Positions 42,612 through 52,925 of a DNA stretch of 64,000 bases are shown in pieces. A program made the position numbers and the translations under genes. The number at the start of each line of letters is the position of its first letter. Positions within the stretch are counted from its first letter, which is position 1. This stretch comes from Hyposmocoma kahamanoa (taxonomy: Eukaryota > Arthropoda > Insecta > Lepidoptera > Cosmopterigidae), in contig NW_020653726.1 in the NCBI RefSeq assembly GCF_003589595.1, positions 14,539,119 through 14,603,118 on the forward strand. The letters are read 5' to 3'. Under the pieces are notes generated by a model. That model was not told the origin of the DNA, did no database searches, and saw only the letters and a list, made by a program, of their open reading frames with translations.

Positions 42612-42960
42612 TCCATTTATTTATTTATTCATGACAAACCAACAGCTCCAAACATTTAATAAAAACAGGAAAAGAAACATAAACCCAATTACAGGTTTCC
42701 ACATATAGCTTCATACAAATAAAACAAAAGCATTAAACAACATAAATAATAACAACCCAATGCGTGCGGTTATGTCACAAATTATTCAATAAAATTAAAT
42801 GGAATGTCGGTGAGTTTACGCTTTAGCGCATCAACATTACAATTATAATAAATATTCATATCAACATCCAAGTCATGATTGCTCAGCACACTGTCCAAGC
42901 CTTTGCTAACTCTACATAAAAAACTATTTTATCTATAATTAATCTTCGCTAAGGTAACTG
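42612..42960 (-). pseudogene. LINE-L 3' end, minus strand
   Basis: The minus strand reads VSKGLDSVLSNHDLDVDMNI, YYNCNVDALKRKLTDIPFNF and IE then a stop, followed by a UTR and an (AATA)n tail at 42,612-42,635. This is the best-preserved C-terminus of the family. Confidence 0.8.
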
Positions 42961-43775
42961 TACCGTGATAGAGCCATAGAGAACTGACAATATTCAATGA
43001 CTTACATACATTGAACATTTTATTGTGAATCAATATAAGCACTACGGCAAGAAAAGTAGTGAAATTTTTGTGTGCGCTGCTATTTAAGTAATTATCCATG
43101 AAAGGGTTAAATTATCTAGTACTTTTCCTCACTCTACATGTTTATTGTTCTTATAAAGGTACACTTATAAAGGTATTGTTATGATTCGCCTACTTCCACC
43201 ATATGAGAATAGGATAAAATTAAACTTCACGAACACATATCTTAATTTTCGCCCTGTGAATTACTAATTTTTGGTACAAAATTTTGTAATTAATTAAATT
43301 CCAATATCCAGTCCCTCTTTCCAATTACATGCCCCTTTTGAAATTTATCGTCCCGCCGGCCATGAAATTATCTTCTTCGAGCAAAATCTCGGTTTGAAAC
43401 CATTTTACGTGAATAATTTTTGAAGGTTTGCAACAAATATTTTAATGTTTATTATAAACAAGAACGTGCGCCAACAACACTCGCTTGTAGATAACGAATT
43501 ACTTAGCAATAATGATAGTAATTAAAAGTGCTAACACCACAACACATAACAATAAAACTAAATAAAAAAAAAGACTAAATTAAAAACAAAGACAAAAAGA
43601 ACTATCTATTTTTGGTGTACCTATTTAATCACTGAAATTATTTAATAAGAAATACCAAGACGAAAGTATATCAGATGTGAATTTTGTTGTTTAACAAGAT
43701 TTACGATAAAATGTTTTTTTCTTTTCTTTTAAGTGTAACTTAACAAGAAAATATTTAATCTTAAGAATAACTTAC
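42961..43775. other. No recognisable feature
   Basis: AT-rich unique DNA. If the candidate first exon next door is real, this would be the start of its intron. Confidence 0.35.
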
Positions 43776-44095
43776 CCATAAATTAAAGTTCAAAATGCAT
43801 CCATAGTAAAGAACACAGGTTGGTTGGTTGATCAGAAAAAGTTTTAAACTAAAATCCACTTTGCTCACTGAACACAGATTGCATTCGATTCGCTCAGCAC
43901 ATCGCGCACTTTCAGTTCCACAATCGAAGTTCGGGAAAGTTTCGCAGCGAGTCGGTGCGGCGGCGATCGTGTGGCGCCGGCGACGGTCGGCCAACGAATG
44001 AGGGGTTGTGGTCCCCGCCCACAGCTGGGAGCCTCCCTCCTGTTGCGGCACTCGTGCTCACTTTTCTGCCGCTCTAACAACTGGAACCACCGAGG
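43776..44095 (-). promoter_or_regulatory. Candidate host promoter and non-coding first exon
   Basis: A sharply GC-rich, non-repetitive island in AT-rich DNA. On the minus strand it has a GTGGGCGGGGACC GC-box-like word (near 44,010), an arthropod initiator-like TCAGT (43,871-43,867) and, about 95 nt downstream, a strong 5' splice site TTATGG|GTAAGTT with the GT at 43,775-43,774. The exon has an early ATG followed quickly by a stop, so it would be 5' UTR. If correct, transcription runs toward lower coordinates and much of the window to the left would be intron. ORFs of 96 and 71 codons here have no recognised domain. Confidence 0.35.
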
Positions 44096-44268
44096 AAGTT
44101 TTCCGCTTTTTTAAAAGTTTCAACTTTCACGCTTTCAATTGTACTTGAAAACTGTATTTATGACTGTTTTGCTGGCTGAAATGTAATGTTCCTTTATAAT
44201 GGTTACGTGGCTTGGCAATCACATGAACTGTTTATGTCGTACCCTTAGTGATGTAGCCTAGTGTAACC
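44096..44268. other. Short spacer, no recognisable feature
   Basis: Upstream of the candidate minus-strand promoter. No shared repeat seen. Confidence 0.3.
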
Positions 44269-44342
44269 TGATGTGATCATGCGTCAAAGTGCTTTTATCA
44301 CATGAAAATCATAACATGAAACAAATTGTGTACATCGCACTC
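44269..44342 (-). mobile_element. Small MITE fragment
   Basis: GTGATCATGCGTCAAAGTGC, TTTTATCACATGAAAATCAT and ATGAAACAAATTGTGTACAT correspond to the small MITE at 42.1 kb in opposite orientation. Confidence 0.45.
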
Positions 44343-44565
44343 CTATTACAATTGTGTTGTAACTCAAAATATGTGAAATATAACGTCAATAAAACCGTTG
44401 TTAAAATATTGTAAGTAACAATTTAATACTTTAAGGAAATAATTTAAACAAAACAAACAAAAAACTTTTTGTGAGCCAGTTCTTGACAAATTTCCCTTTT
44501 ATTTTTAAATATATATTTGGCAAATAGGAAATTGTTTAAAGGTCTGTAAAGTACCTATTCATTTT

Positions 44566-44990
44566 TACCCGATTTCAAAAAAGAGGAGGTTCTCAATTCG
44601 ACTATATGTTTTTTTTTGTATGTATGTTACGCGATAACTCCGGTATTTGTGAACCGATTTTGATGATTCTTTTTTTGTTGGAAAGAGGGTTCCTCCATAA
44701 TGGTCCCATTTAATTTTGAAGAAAATCATCCACCTCTAAGGGTGGCTGTTCACGGATGAAGATTAATTTTTATAAATAGCGCCTAAATTTTATTATAAGG
44801 AGCAATTATTTTAATGGTTGATTTTCCTATTCTCCAATTCCAGGCGTTTTTCTCTCTCAATATACTTTGAGTAGTGAGAATCGATTTTTATTATCTCCTG
44901 TGTCAAGTTCCGTATAGTGGTGAACTAGAGGATGAATTCGGTTTAAAAAATACTTTTGATATCGGTTTTTTTAGTACTCTGTACTGATTC
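44566..44990 (+). mobile_element. Family P copy 4, full length
   Basis: TACCCGATTTCAAAAAAGAG to TTTTTGATATCGGTTTTTTT... with AGTACTCTGTACTGA at the end. Closely follows copy 3 throughout, including ATAAATAGCGCCTAA. Confidence 0.7.
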
Positions 44991-45068
44991 CCTATGTGTT
45001 AACAACACGATATGGGAAATTTTATAAAAGTTATCGTTTGATGTCGTTCGTAGAATTTTTAATCTTCA

Positions 45069-45101
45069 CGGCTTGGTAACCGTTCGGCCACAGAGGCAGA
45101 G
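45069..45101 (-). mobile_element. SINE-A head fragment
   Basis: GGTAACCGTTCGGCCACAGA then GGCAG: the inverse of the SINE-A head with box A. The body is absent. Confidence 0.6.
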
Positions 45102-45526
45102 ACAGAACGTGTAAAGTAGACACAAAGTTGCATTAGAAACAGGCACAAAGTTGTAAGTTAATCTAAGGTATTACGATACCAACATGCAATGTCTGAACAT
45201 GCACACAAATACATAATGCGTACTTTAGATGTCACTGAGGAACAACAAGCGTATACCCAAACGCAATTATTGTAATGAGACCTTCAATGTCGCAATCTCC
45301 AGGGACCATGCATTTTGCATATGTATTATGATTACCAACATTCCCCGTTGTAATGTTGTCTTAATAGCCGAATCATTCGTCTGAAATATGCGCATAATGT
45401 AGGCGTTATAATAACACATGAGAGAAATCAAATTCAAGCCGTGATGTTTTCCTGAATTACATCCAAGGGGCTGGACTGGGTGGTTCGAAATGTCAGAGTT
45501 GTGAAAGTGAGTGTTTGATTTTTTTT
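45102..45526. other. No recognisable feature
   Basis: Unique sequence without gene motifs. Confidence 0.4.
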
Positions 45527-46387
45527 TATAACATCAAGATGTTTTTTGATGGTAAGCTACACGCCTGTCCATAACATCTACAGTGCCACTCAGAGCTTTA
45601 AATTGCAAAGATCTGAGGGGCACTACCACTGTGCCCGGCACCCTGAGACATAAGTTGGCAAGTCCCATGTGTCTGTAATTTCATTATAGTCTGTTCCAAT
45701 CCATTCTGAACAAAAAGTAAACAAACTTGTTTGTTAAAATTCTAAAGCAATCAATCAATAAATCGAACAAGTAACTCTTTCACGTATATTTCGAAGATTT
45801 CGACTTGATACATCATCCCTTTTTCCAACAATATTCATTTGAATAGCTTCGTAAAATCGTATTTGAAAAATGACAGTCCAAAAGTGAGGTTATTATTCAT
45901 ATATACCTCTATGACTTGCCTATGGTTACGTAGTGCTGTTAGAAAAAAAAACATTCGGTTCAATCAATTAAAGTTTAAATCGATTATTAAATCGAACGTT
46001 TCAATCGCAATCGAACGAGTATCACTTAGATAAGGAATGATTTGAAGGAGGATTTAAATTGAAATTTTAAATATGCTTATATAAGTTCTGTAAAGTGAAC
46101 CGCTATTATGACTCAATTGTACAAATCGAATTCATTCAATTAATTAATCGATTTGTAGTTGGCGTTACAATTGGCCATCACTAAACAGTCTATGGTCGGG
46201 TCAGTGACTTGTTTGTTTACTTTTTCTTCAAAATGGATTGAAACGAATTATAGCATCCATGCCCTTCAAAACCGGAACACAATAATGCTGACATTACTGC
46301 ATAGAGGCAGAAACAGGTAAGGTAAACCTTACTACCTTACCGTACTACCTTAGACGAACTCTTTCACAAGGAGTTCTACTGCTACTT
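45527..46387 (+). mobile_element. Family H copy 20, interrupted by a 558-bp MITE
   Basis: H sequence at 45,527-45,683 (GATGGTAAGCTACACGCCTG to TGTGTCTGTAATTTCA) resumes at 46,254 (CATCCATGCCCTTCAAAACC) and ends CTCTTTCACAAGGAGTTCTA then CTGCTACTTA. A short tandem duplication (GGTAAACCTTACTACCTTAC) lies near the end. Confidence 0.85.
45690..46247. mobile_element. MITE with TTATAG duplication and long inverted ends
   Basis: 558 bp flanked by TTATAG on both sides (45,684-45,689; 46,248-46,253). The ends match inversely over about 45 bp: TCTGTTCCAATCCATTCTGA and, on the inverse, TTCGTTTCAATCCATTTTGA, continuing through AAAAAGTAAACAAAC. Further inner inverted matches (AATCGA-rich) exist. The ORF inside has no motif. 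The superfamily is not assigned. Confidence 0.75.
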
Positions 46388-46973
46388 ATTTAATTATGTA
46401 CCTGTAAATGAAGGAGTGCATACAAAATTTAATAAAACTTAATACAAACTACGTTTATTTTATACGAACAAACAGTCAACTTCTACAAAATAAATAACCC
46501 TAATAGCCTGTAAAATTATACGGTTGAAAAGTTAAGAACAAAATAATGAATAATCTATAATATCTACTAATTCAGGTCGGGGGTTCATTAAAATTGTAAA
46601 CTCCGTCGTAATGACCTGTTAACTTTCCTATAGGTGGGTTCTCCGAGGAAAATCCGTACAATCATTAACATGTCTATTAACGTTGTTTGAAAGCTTTAAG
46701 GTTGTTTCACTTGTTTGGGCTTGACAGTTTGTGTTCATGGGGCTAAAATTTTATTGGATTCCCATTTGTATGCAAAAGGACGTGTGCAGCTTATTGGGCT
46801 CACAGATCTCTATACGGCGATAAAGGAACACAGCTTTAATATCGGATCTTTTAACGACGAGGGGAAGGGTTGCGGGGCAAGAAGACTGCTCTTATGTACG
46901 AAGAATAAATTAGTTCTCTTTTTCATTCAATCCTTCAAATTCAATACTTCGTGCCCTTGGTATTATAAAGTTA
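46388..46973. other. Unique sequence with an unassigned 105-codon ORF
   Basis: The plus ORF 46,715-47,032 (HGAKILLDSHLYAKGRVQLI...) has a mixed composition but no recognised domain, and its end overlaps a small MITE. Not called as a gene. Confidence 0.3.
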
Positions 46974-47058
46974 CGTGTAATCATACGTCACAAGTGCTTT
47001 TATTACATGTAAGTCATGAAAATAATACATGAAACAGTTTACTATGTGAAATTTTACA
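46974..47058 (-). mobile_element. Small MITE copy
   Basis: GTGTAATCATACGTCACAAG, GCTTTTATTACATGTAAGTC and TGTGAAATTTTACAAC are the inverse of the 42.1-kb element. Confidence 0.5.
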
Positions 47059-47084
47059 ACTTTCCCGTTTAAGCACAAAAAAGT

Positions 47085-47352
47085 AAGTAGCAGTAGAGCT
47101 TTTTGTGAAGGAGTTCGTCTAGGGTAGTACTACTACCGTACCTATTTCAGCCGCCAAACAGTAATGTGACCATTACTGTGTTCCGGTTTTGAAGGGTAAG
47201 GATGCTGGTGAAATTATGCTTACGTCACAGGGTGTCAGGCGCAGTGGCAGTGCACCTCAGGTCTTTGCGATTTAAAGCTCTGAGTAGCATTGCAACTGTT
47301 ATAGATTACCATCAGGCATACGACTTTTTCGTCCCGTTACTTGATATTATGA
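47085..47352 (-). mobile_element. Family H copy 21
   Basis: AGTAGCAGTAGAGCTTTTTG to TCGTCCCGTTACTTGATATT. The family order is complete, with a small deletion in the GGCACATGGGACTTGTCAAC block. Confidence 0.8.
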
Positions 47353-47379
47353 AACGAATAAAAAATACCCCATAAGTTT

Positions 47380-47695
47380 GTTATAATTATTAATATAAAG
47401 ACCGAACACAAAGAAAAAATCCTGCTCTGTGACAAGGTTCGAACTGTGCCAAAAAAAAATAGTAAACATCACATACGTGTCTTTGATCCCAAAGGAGGTA
47501 ACTAAAGCACTTGTATTATGGAATTCGGTAACAACGGCGGTCACGAAACTAAACACCCAAACCGGAGACAAAGTAGAATAGTTAGTTTTTTCAACATTGA
47601 CCCGGCCGGGGATCGAACCCGAGACCTCAAAGATGGCGGCACTAAGAAACCCAGTGTGAATGCCACTCGACCACGGAAGTCATCAAAGTCAAAGT
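47380..47695 (-). mobile_element. SINE-C copy with a SINE-D-type tail
   Basis: On the minus strand: head CCGTGGTCGAGTGGCATTCA with an unusually long variable region, box B GGTTCGATCCCCGG, a body, then GGATTTTTTCTTTGTGTTCG and TATTAATAATTATAAC. The tail is like that of SINE-D. It is either a chimera or a shared-tail SINE group. A related head is at 51.8 kb. Confidence 0.65.
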
Positions 47696-48339
47696 AAAAC
47701 ATCATAATATACATTTCAGTCAATATTACAATTCATAAAGCGATATCCCATACCAACCTCTGTGGCTGAAGAATAGCAGTTTGGGTGATAAACCTCCCCG
47801 TGACAATATGTATTTCAATTGACAAAGTTAAGTTTGCTTATTTGGTAATGAGCTACAAAAATGTCGGGTTTTAGTAGTTTCTGTTTTTACATCTTTTACA
47901 TTATATTAGTTATTATTTACGTATTTCTATTTACTCTCATGTATTGAACTATATTAAAAATGTTCTCCTCGCCTTTTTCTGATTTGTTTGTTTTTATAAT
48001 TTCTTTTCATCTCGTTTGTCGCGTTCAATTTTTACGTTGATAAAATTACTGTGCAGAACTGTCAAAATGTTTTAATATCAGCTGTGACCATAGATTTAGT
48101 ATATAGAATATATTAAATCTTTGTCTGTGACCATGGATATAGATGACCTTGCAGCCATGTTTGGCACTGTGTTAATATTTTGCAATCATTGGTTGCGGCG
48201 CTCGCAATGACTTACAAATGTGACTTCACGGTGCCCGCCATGTTAGCTATTGTGATAACATTTTAAAAATTAATCACTCGAATTTGAGAGCTAAATGTGG
48301 ATATAATAGCTATATCGAGGCAGCATACTACGGAGGCCG
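47696..48339. other. No recognisable feature
   Basis: Unique DNA with a small hairpin (AGATTTAGTATA/TATATTAAATCT) at 48,093-48,121. Confidence 0.35.
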
Positions 48340-48560
48340 TTAGCTGGTTGTATGAAGAAGATACTTTCATAGATTTCTCATAGGTAGCGCAACGGCGAAA
48401 AGTCGTTAAAACTAAAAACAAAGAGCATAGGAAAATTCGTTAGGTTTGCTGACTTTGTACAGAGACGCAGGTTCGACGCCTGTCAGATAAAAGGAATTTT
48501 TCTTTGTGTCGATCTTTGTATTAATAAATCATATAAAGACGTTTTGTGGAAGTACTACTC
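48340..48560 (+). mobile_element. SINE-D copy, diverged
   Basis: TTTCATAGATTTCTCATAGG then AAAAGTCGTTAAAACTAAA correspond to the 5' body of SINE-D. CGCAGGTTCGACGCCTGTCA is a box B region, and AAGGAATTTTTCTTTGTGTC then GATCTTTGTATTAATAA is the tail. Confidence 0.65.
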
Positions 48561-48957
48561 GGATAACGTGTAATTAATTATCTCTACATATTGTGTTTGG
48601 ATAATATACACTGAATATTAGAACATACTTTAATAATTCGACCCCATTATCCGTATTGAACGTGTAATGTATAAAGGTACGATTCCAAGGAAGGAACAGG
48701 AGGAGGGTGAACAATTACCCATTGCTAATTTAGTTCCAATTTGGTTGTTATTTGGATATAAATAGTATAACCCTAGATATAACCTTGTACAGTTTCTACT
48801 CAAAGAACATTCTGTTTTATATAACATTGTACGCCAATATGAGGACGTAAAACAGCACTAATATTTAATTTGTATTGTGTAGATACAGGTCGTATTATGA
48901 CAAACCTTAGTGGTTTAAAATGCGATTAGAAACATATTTGTGTATTTTGTCCTTTAT
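48561..48957. other. No recognisable feature
   Basis: Unique sequence, no gene motif. Confidence 0.4.
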
Positions 48958-49566
48958 CCGCTCACGCGATGCGCTCCTCCTACCGCAAAATGGCGGCTAT
49001 TCGGTTTCGCAAATTAGAAAAGCATTCAGTTTAAATACAAATTTTTATAAATAAAAATTATTATTCTGCATTGCTAAATAAATACCCTCCGTACTACAAA
49101 CAAAAACATCACAAATAAAATGCAGTAAATACACCGCAAATCCTGCACTTAAAAAGCACTAATGAAATTTTTGGTGTACTTGGATAAATATGATAATATT
49201 CCGTTTGAGTCGTTCTAACGTTTACCATGAAATTACTCCTTAAAGTGTAGTTTATAAACATTTATATTCAGGGTAAACTTAAAAAACGCTACTTACGGTA
49301 TGTTTTCAATAAATAAACACCGAAATCACCAGCCCAAACAATGACACACACGATTGTCGTGACGTATTTTTGAAGTTGTTTATTTTTTTAAAATGACAGA
49401 CCCAGGCATTTAAAACTTTATGGTTTGCTAGAGTAGTTACCAAAATAGCAATTAATATTATTTCTTTTACCTGTTATAACTTCGATATCCGATAAATCGG
49501 TGTAAAATCATCATCGGCAACTCTATGTGAGGTATTAGTCTACGGCTGCATGTATCGCGTGAGCGG
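48958..49566. mobile_element. Inverted-repeat element with TTAT flanks, 609 bp
   Basis: Ends CCGCTCACGCGATGC and, on the inverse, CCGCTCACGCGATACATGC. TTAT is on both sides (48,954-48,957; 49,567-49,570). The inverted match is short (about 13-18 bp) and there is no coding sequence. Confidence 0.6.
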
Positions 49567-49675
49567 TTATACAATAAATAAATAAAATAAATAAAAAGTT
49601 ATTCTTATTGTTATCAACATATTCTAAACATTATAAACATACACATATTGGTAAAAAAAGTGAAAATAGGTTAGG

Positions 49676-49831
49676 AGGACCGAGACTGAGGACCTATGTC
49701 ATAACGCAGATATAGAGAGGGAGCGCAGGGCGTTGGCAGTCCGTTGTAATACGTTGACACACAGGTTTGCACGATGTACAGATGAAGTGAAGGTAACGCT
49801 TTTCAAAGTATATTGCTAGTCCTTTTATACA
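49676..49831 (+). pseudogene. LINE RT C-terminal fragment hit by mariner
   Basis: Frame: RTETEDLCHNADIERERRAL, AVRCNTLTHRFARCTDEVKV, TLFKVYC, a stop, then SFYT. ERERRALAVR.N.L.RRFA.C...VK+TLF+.YC is a well-known block of moth LINE tails. It breaks off exactly at the TA where mariner begins (49,832-49,833). Confidence 0.7.
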
Positions 49832-50007
49832 TAGGGCGCACCATAAGTTTCCGGAACTAGCCACTTACATAAACAATATTTAAAAAGTAATTGGAACATT
49901 TGAAAATGGAACTCTTTGGCTGTAGAATACAGTTTATTTCATCTGACTGACACTTGTTTTTACGTTGCGGCGTCATTTTAGGGATTGGCATGGTTGTCGT
50001 CAGCACC

Positions 50008-51436
50008 ATGGATTTAAATTTTCGTAGCATGATTTTCTACAACTTTAAGTGTAATTTAACAGCTCAGCAGAACTTTGTTCGGTTTCAAACTGCTTTTGGC
50101 GATAAAGCACCATGCAAAACGACTATTATATTGGTTTGTAGAATTCAAACGTGGTCGTTTGAATCTCTGTGACGAATTTCGTGATGGTCGCCCGTCCAGT
50201 ACAGTGAACAAAAAAACATCGATAGTGAGCCGTATGATCAAAACAGACAGGCATGTGACAAACTATGAGATTCGGGCATCTTTAGGCATAGCCATGAGTC
50301 AAATACAATAAATACTACACAAACATTTGGGTGTGAAAAAGCTGTGCTCTTGGTGGATCCCACACAATTTGACTGAGGCTCAAAAAACGGATCGTGTCTC
50401 TTGGTGCAATGCCATGCTTACCAGATTCAACGAAGGGGCGTCAAATTTGGTGTGGGACATAGTAACACGTGACGAAACATGGATTTATAGTTACGATCGC
50501 AAAACAACGCAGCAATCGAGCGTATGGGTCTTGTGGGTTGCCGGATGTTATTGACAAACTCCGTAAAAATAGTCGTAACGCCATATTATCTTGCACTAGG
50601 ATAATGCTAGTTCTCACACGGCCAGACAGACAAATAAATTTTTGAAGGTGAACAACGTTGACCTTATGAGAGATCCCGCGTACAGTCCCGACCTAGCACC
50701 TTGTGACTTTTATTTATTTCCAAAAATTAAGAACCAGTTACGTGGTCAACGATTTTCATCACCTGAAGAGGCTGTCGAAGGGTATGAAAAATAGCTTAGT
50801 TGGTATAGCGTCTGGCACGGTATGCAAGAAGACGTCGGTTCGAATCCGACCGGATCGAAGGAATTTTTTCTGAGTGTTCGATCTTTGTATTAATAATTAT
50901 AACAAACTAGTGGAGTAATTTCACAAAAAAAAAGAAATTGAATATCAATTCAATAAAAATTTAATTAATACAGTGAATGGCGACATCTCTCGCCAGGACT
51001 GGTAGCTTTAAAGGTACTAACTGGGTGATAAATCTTTCATAGATTTCTCATAGATGGCGCCACGACTAAAAAGTCGTTGAAAAACCAAATACAAAGACAC
51101 GACGCAAGCACATAGAAAAATCCGTGAGGTCCGTTGGTTCGTTCCGTGGCTTAGTTGGTATAGCGTCTGGCACGGTATGCAAGAAGACGTCGGTTCGAAT
51201 CCGACCGGATCGAGGGAATTTTTTCTGAGTGTTCGATCTTTGTATTAATAATTATAACAAACTAGTGGAGTAATTTCACAAAAAAAAATTGAATATCAAT
51301 TCAATAAAAATTTAATTAATATGAAAAATATGTTTCAGAGATTGTCACGGAGGAGTGGCTTAAATGTTTTCAAAATTGCTTCATTCGTATGAAAAAGTGT
51401 ATTAACGCTAACGGAGAATATTTTGAGAAACGGTAA
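50008..51436 (+). pseudogene. mariner transposase pseudogene
   Basis: Starts MDLNFRSMIFYNFKCNLTAQ. Further blocks are WFVEFKRGRLNLCDEFRDGR and then KKLCSRW-like, with IPHNLTEAQKTDRVSWCNAM next. The catalytic region has VTRDETWIYSYD (first Asp), DNASSHTARQTN (second Asp) and AYSPDLAPCDFYLFPKIKN (third Asp), consistent with the D,D34D transposases of mariner. It ends KCINANGEYFEKR at 51,433. Frameshifts near 50,130 and 50,310, an internal deletion after about 50,530 (between the DETW block and LPDVIDKLRKN) and a 526-bp SINE insertion make it non-functional. Confidence 0.9.
50794..51319 (+). mobile_element. SINE-D tandem dimer inserted in mariner
   Basis: Two head-to-tail SINE-D units offset by 355 bp. 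The first is 5'-truncated and begins at box A (GCTTAGTTGGTATAGCG); the second is longer, with its own 5' body (GGCGACATCTCTCGCCAGGA, TTTCATAGATTTCTCATAGA). Both have box B GGTTCGAATCC and tails ending AATTTAATTAAT. TATGAAAAATA flanks the pair (50,783-50,793; 51,320-51,330), an 11-bp target duplication, so the dimer moved in one event. Confidence 0.9.
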
Positions 51437-51497
51437 ATTCATTTCTGACCATTTATAGTATTTTTTTCTTATTCATTTCGGAAACTTAAGTGCGCCT

Positions 51498-51794
51498 CAC
51501 GTGTTATTATAAAATATTAACGCATATGTTTACGTAAATAAGAATTCTTCTTATCGTATCGACAGCATACACTTTATATTGGTGAAAGGATTTGCTTATC
51601 GGCGTAAGGTACTCGCGAATTATTGCCCGGGGTCGTTCTGATTTATAGGGGGTCTACTCCCATTCTCATCCGACATCCGTCCAAAACAATTACTGTCAAA
51701 TAGGTAATATTTCACCAAATCAGAAGACAATGTAAGTATGAAGCTTCATTCGCATCACACGTCTTTTAATTTTTAATTTGAATTACAACTTTTA
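51498..51794. other. No recognisable feature
   Basis: No continuation of the LINE frame found upstream of mariner was detected here. Confidence 0.35.
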
Positions 51795-51965
51795 ATTTGA
51801 CGACATCCTTGGTCGAGAGGCTTGCACACCGGTTTTCGTGGTCTCGCCATCTCTGAGGTTCCGGGTTCGATCCCTGGTCAAATCAATGTAATAAAACTAA
51901 CGTTTCTATATTGTCTTTCGTCTGGGTGTTTGTGCATAACAAAAGTGCTTTTTAGCTATTTACTT
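51795..51965 (+). mobile_element. SINE-C copy
   Basis: Head CCTTGGTCGAGAGGCTTGCA, then TCGTGGTCTCGCCATCTCTG and box B GGTTCGATCCCTGGTC. The body is CTTTCGTCTGGGTGTTTGTG. The head matches the minus-strand copy at 47.6 kb. Confidence 0.65.
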
Positions 51966-52131
51966 TGGGGTCGGAGCAACGTACGTGATATTGTCTAATA
52001 TTTATTAATTAATTTGGTTGAGTATTACTTATTTCACAGTAATTGTTTCGGACGAATGTCGAACGTACGGGAGTAGACCCTCATGTATAGTATGTCGTGC
52101 GGGTAGGCTCGTAGCAATTAAATTAAGAGCG

Positions 52132-52420
52132 TATGTACACGGTGCATATTATACGCGCCGTAAACGCGCGGCATCTGCGCGTATACGCGCCGAAGACGCG
52201 CTGTAGTGAATCGATTCAAATGCACGCAAACAACCCGTTGCAAGGAAGAAGCTTACTTATATACTCCACTGGAGTTTACACTTAGAATTTCACGTAGTTG
52301 CTTCATTTCAAAAAACTAACAAACTAAACTAAAATGAAAACAATCTTTTATCATAATGCACGATACATATGCGCTATTATAGCGCGTCTCCTACGTATAA
52401 AATACGCCGTGTGCATAGGA
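52132..52420. mobile_element. MITE with ACACGGYG ends
   Basis: Left end GTATGTACACGGTGCATATT and, on the inverse, right end CTATGCACACGGCGTATTTT. The core is rich in CGCGCC words. No target duplication resolved. Confidence 0.55.
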
Positions 52421-52479
52421 TCTAAATCTTAGTACAATATATAAATAAAGATATAAATAAAGACTTAGTACAGCCTTTT

Positions 52480-52925
52480 TTACGACAGGAAATCGTCATG
52501 GAAACCCTCCGCCATGGGAGGCGAAGCGTTACGACGGACTAGTACTGACTGAAACCTGACCGTATTTCGCCCCGTTGCTTTTCAGTGCGAACGTGCTGTA
52601 CACTACCACAAGCCCACCAGCTACTGCCATCTCCGCAACTGCCTGGGGAAATCCCTAGAGTTTCCCGCTATGCTGATGACGTAGCCCGGAGGACAGAATT
52701 TCACCGCATCCAATGCCCGGAGGCCCTCGTTATGCATCGGACGCCTGAGCCCAATCCTCCTGCGATGAATTGGATGAGAGAACAAATCGTGCTCACTCAT
52801 CTGTCTCCTTCGCTTCTAACACCGCCTCGCAAAACGCGGAAACTGCTTTCCACGCCCTGTCGCTGTCGACCACAGCCTTCACTGCAGCCGGCAGCGATAG
52901 ATCGCACGGAGACCTTGTTGGATCT
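52480..52925 (-). pseudogene. Probable non-LTR retrotransposon C-terminus (R1-like) and UTR
   Basis: The minus strand reads LPAAVKAVVDSDRAWKAVSA, FCEAVLEAKETDE and a stop, then other frames. The AW.AVS.FCE.V+.AKE pattern resembles the last residues of R1-group LINEs of moths (from memory, not verified). The UTR ends GGGTTTCCATGACGATTTCC then TGTCGTAAAAAA near 52,483, as in polyadenylated retroposons. Confidence 0.45.

Larger units (their letters stand above)
49834..51497 (+). mobile_element. mariner element, decayed, split by SINE-D
   Basis: Left end GGGCGCACCATAAGTTTCCG preceded by TA; the right end is the inverse with several changes (TTTCGGAAACTTAAGTGCGC). Inside is a broken mariner transposase (50,008-51,436). 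A partial second copy is at 58.26-58.42 kb. Confidence 0.88.

Noticed and set aside
43761..44080. Protein-coding gene on the minus strand (96- and 71-codon ORFs)
   Set aside because: Overlapping frames without any known domain, running through a likely splice donor. Treated as candidate 5' UTR instead.
46715..47032. 105-codon host gene
   Set aside because: No recognised motif, no splice context and its end overlaps a MITE.
50794..51230. Pair of tRNA genes
   Set aside because: Both lie in identical SINE units inside a mariner pseudogene with an 11-bp target duplication.
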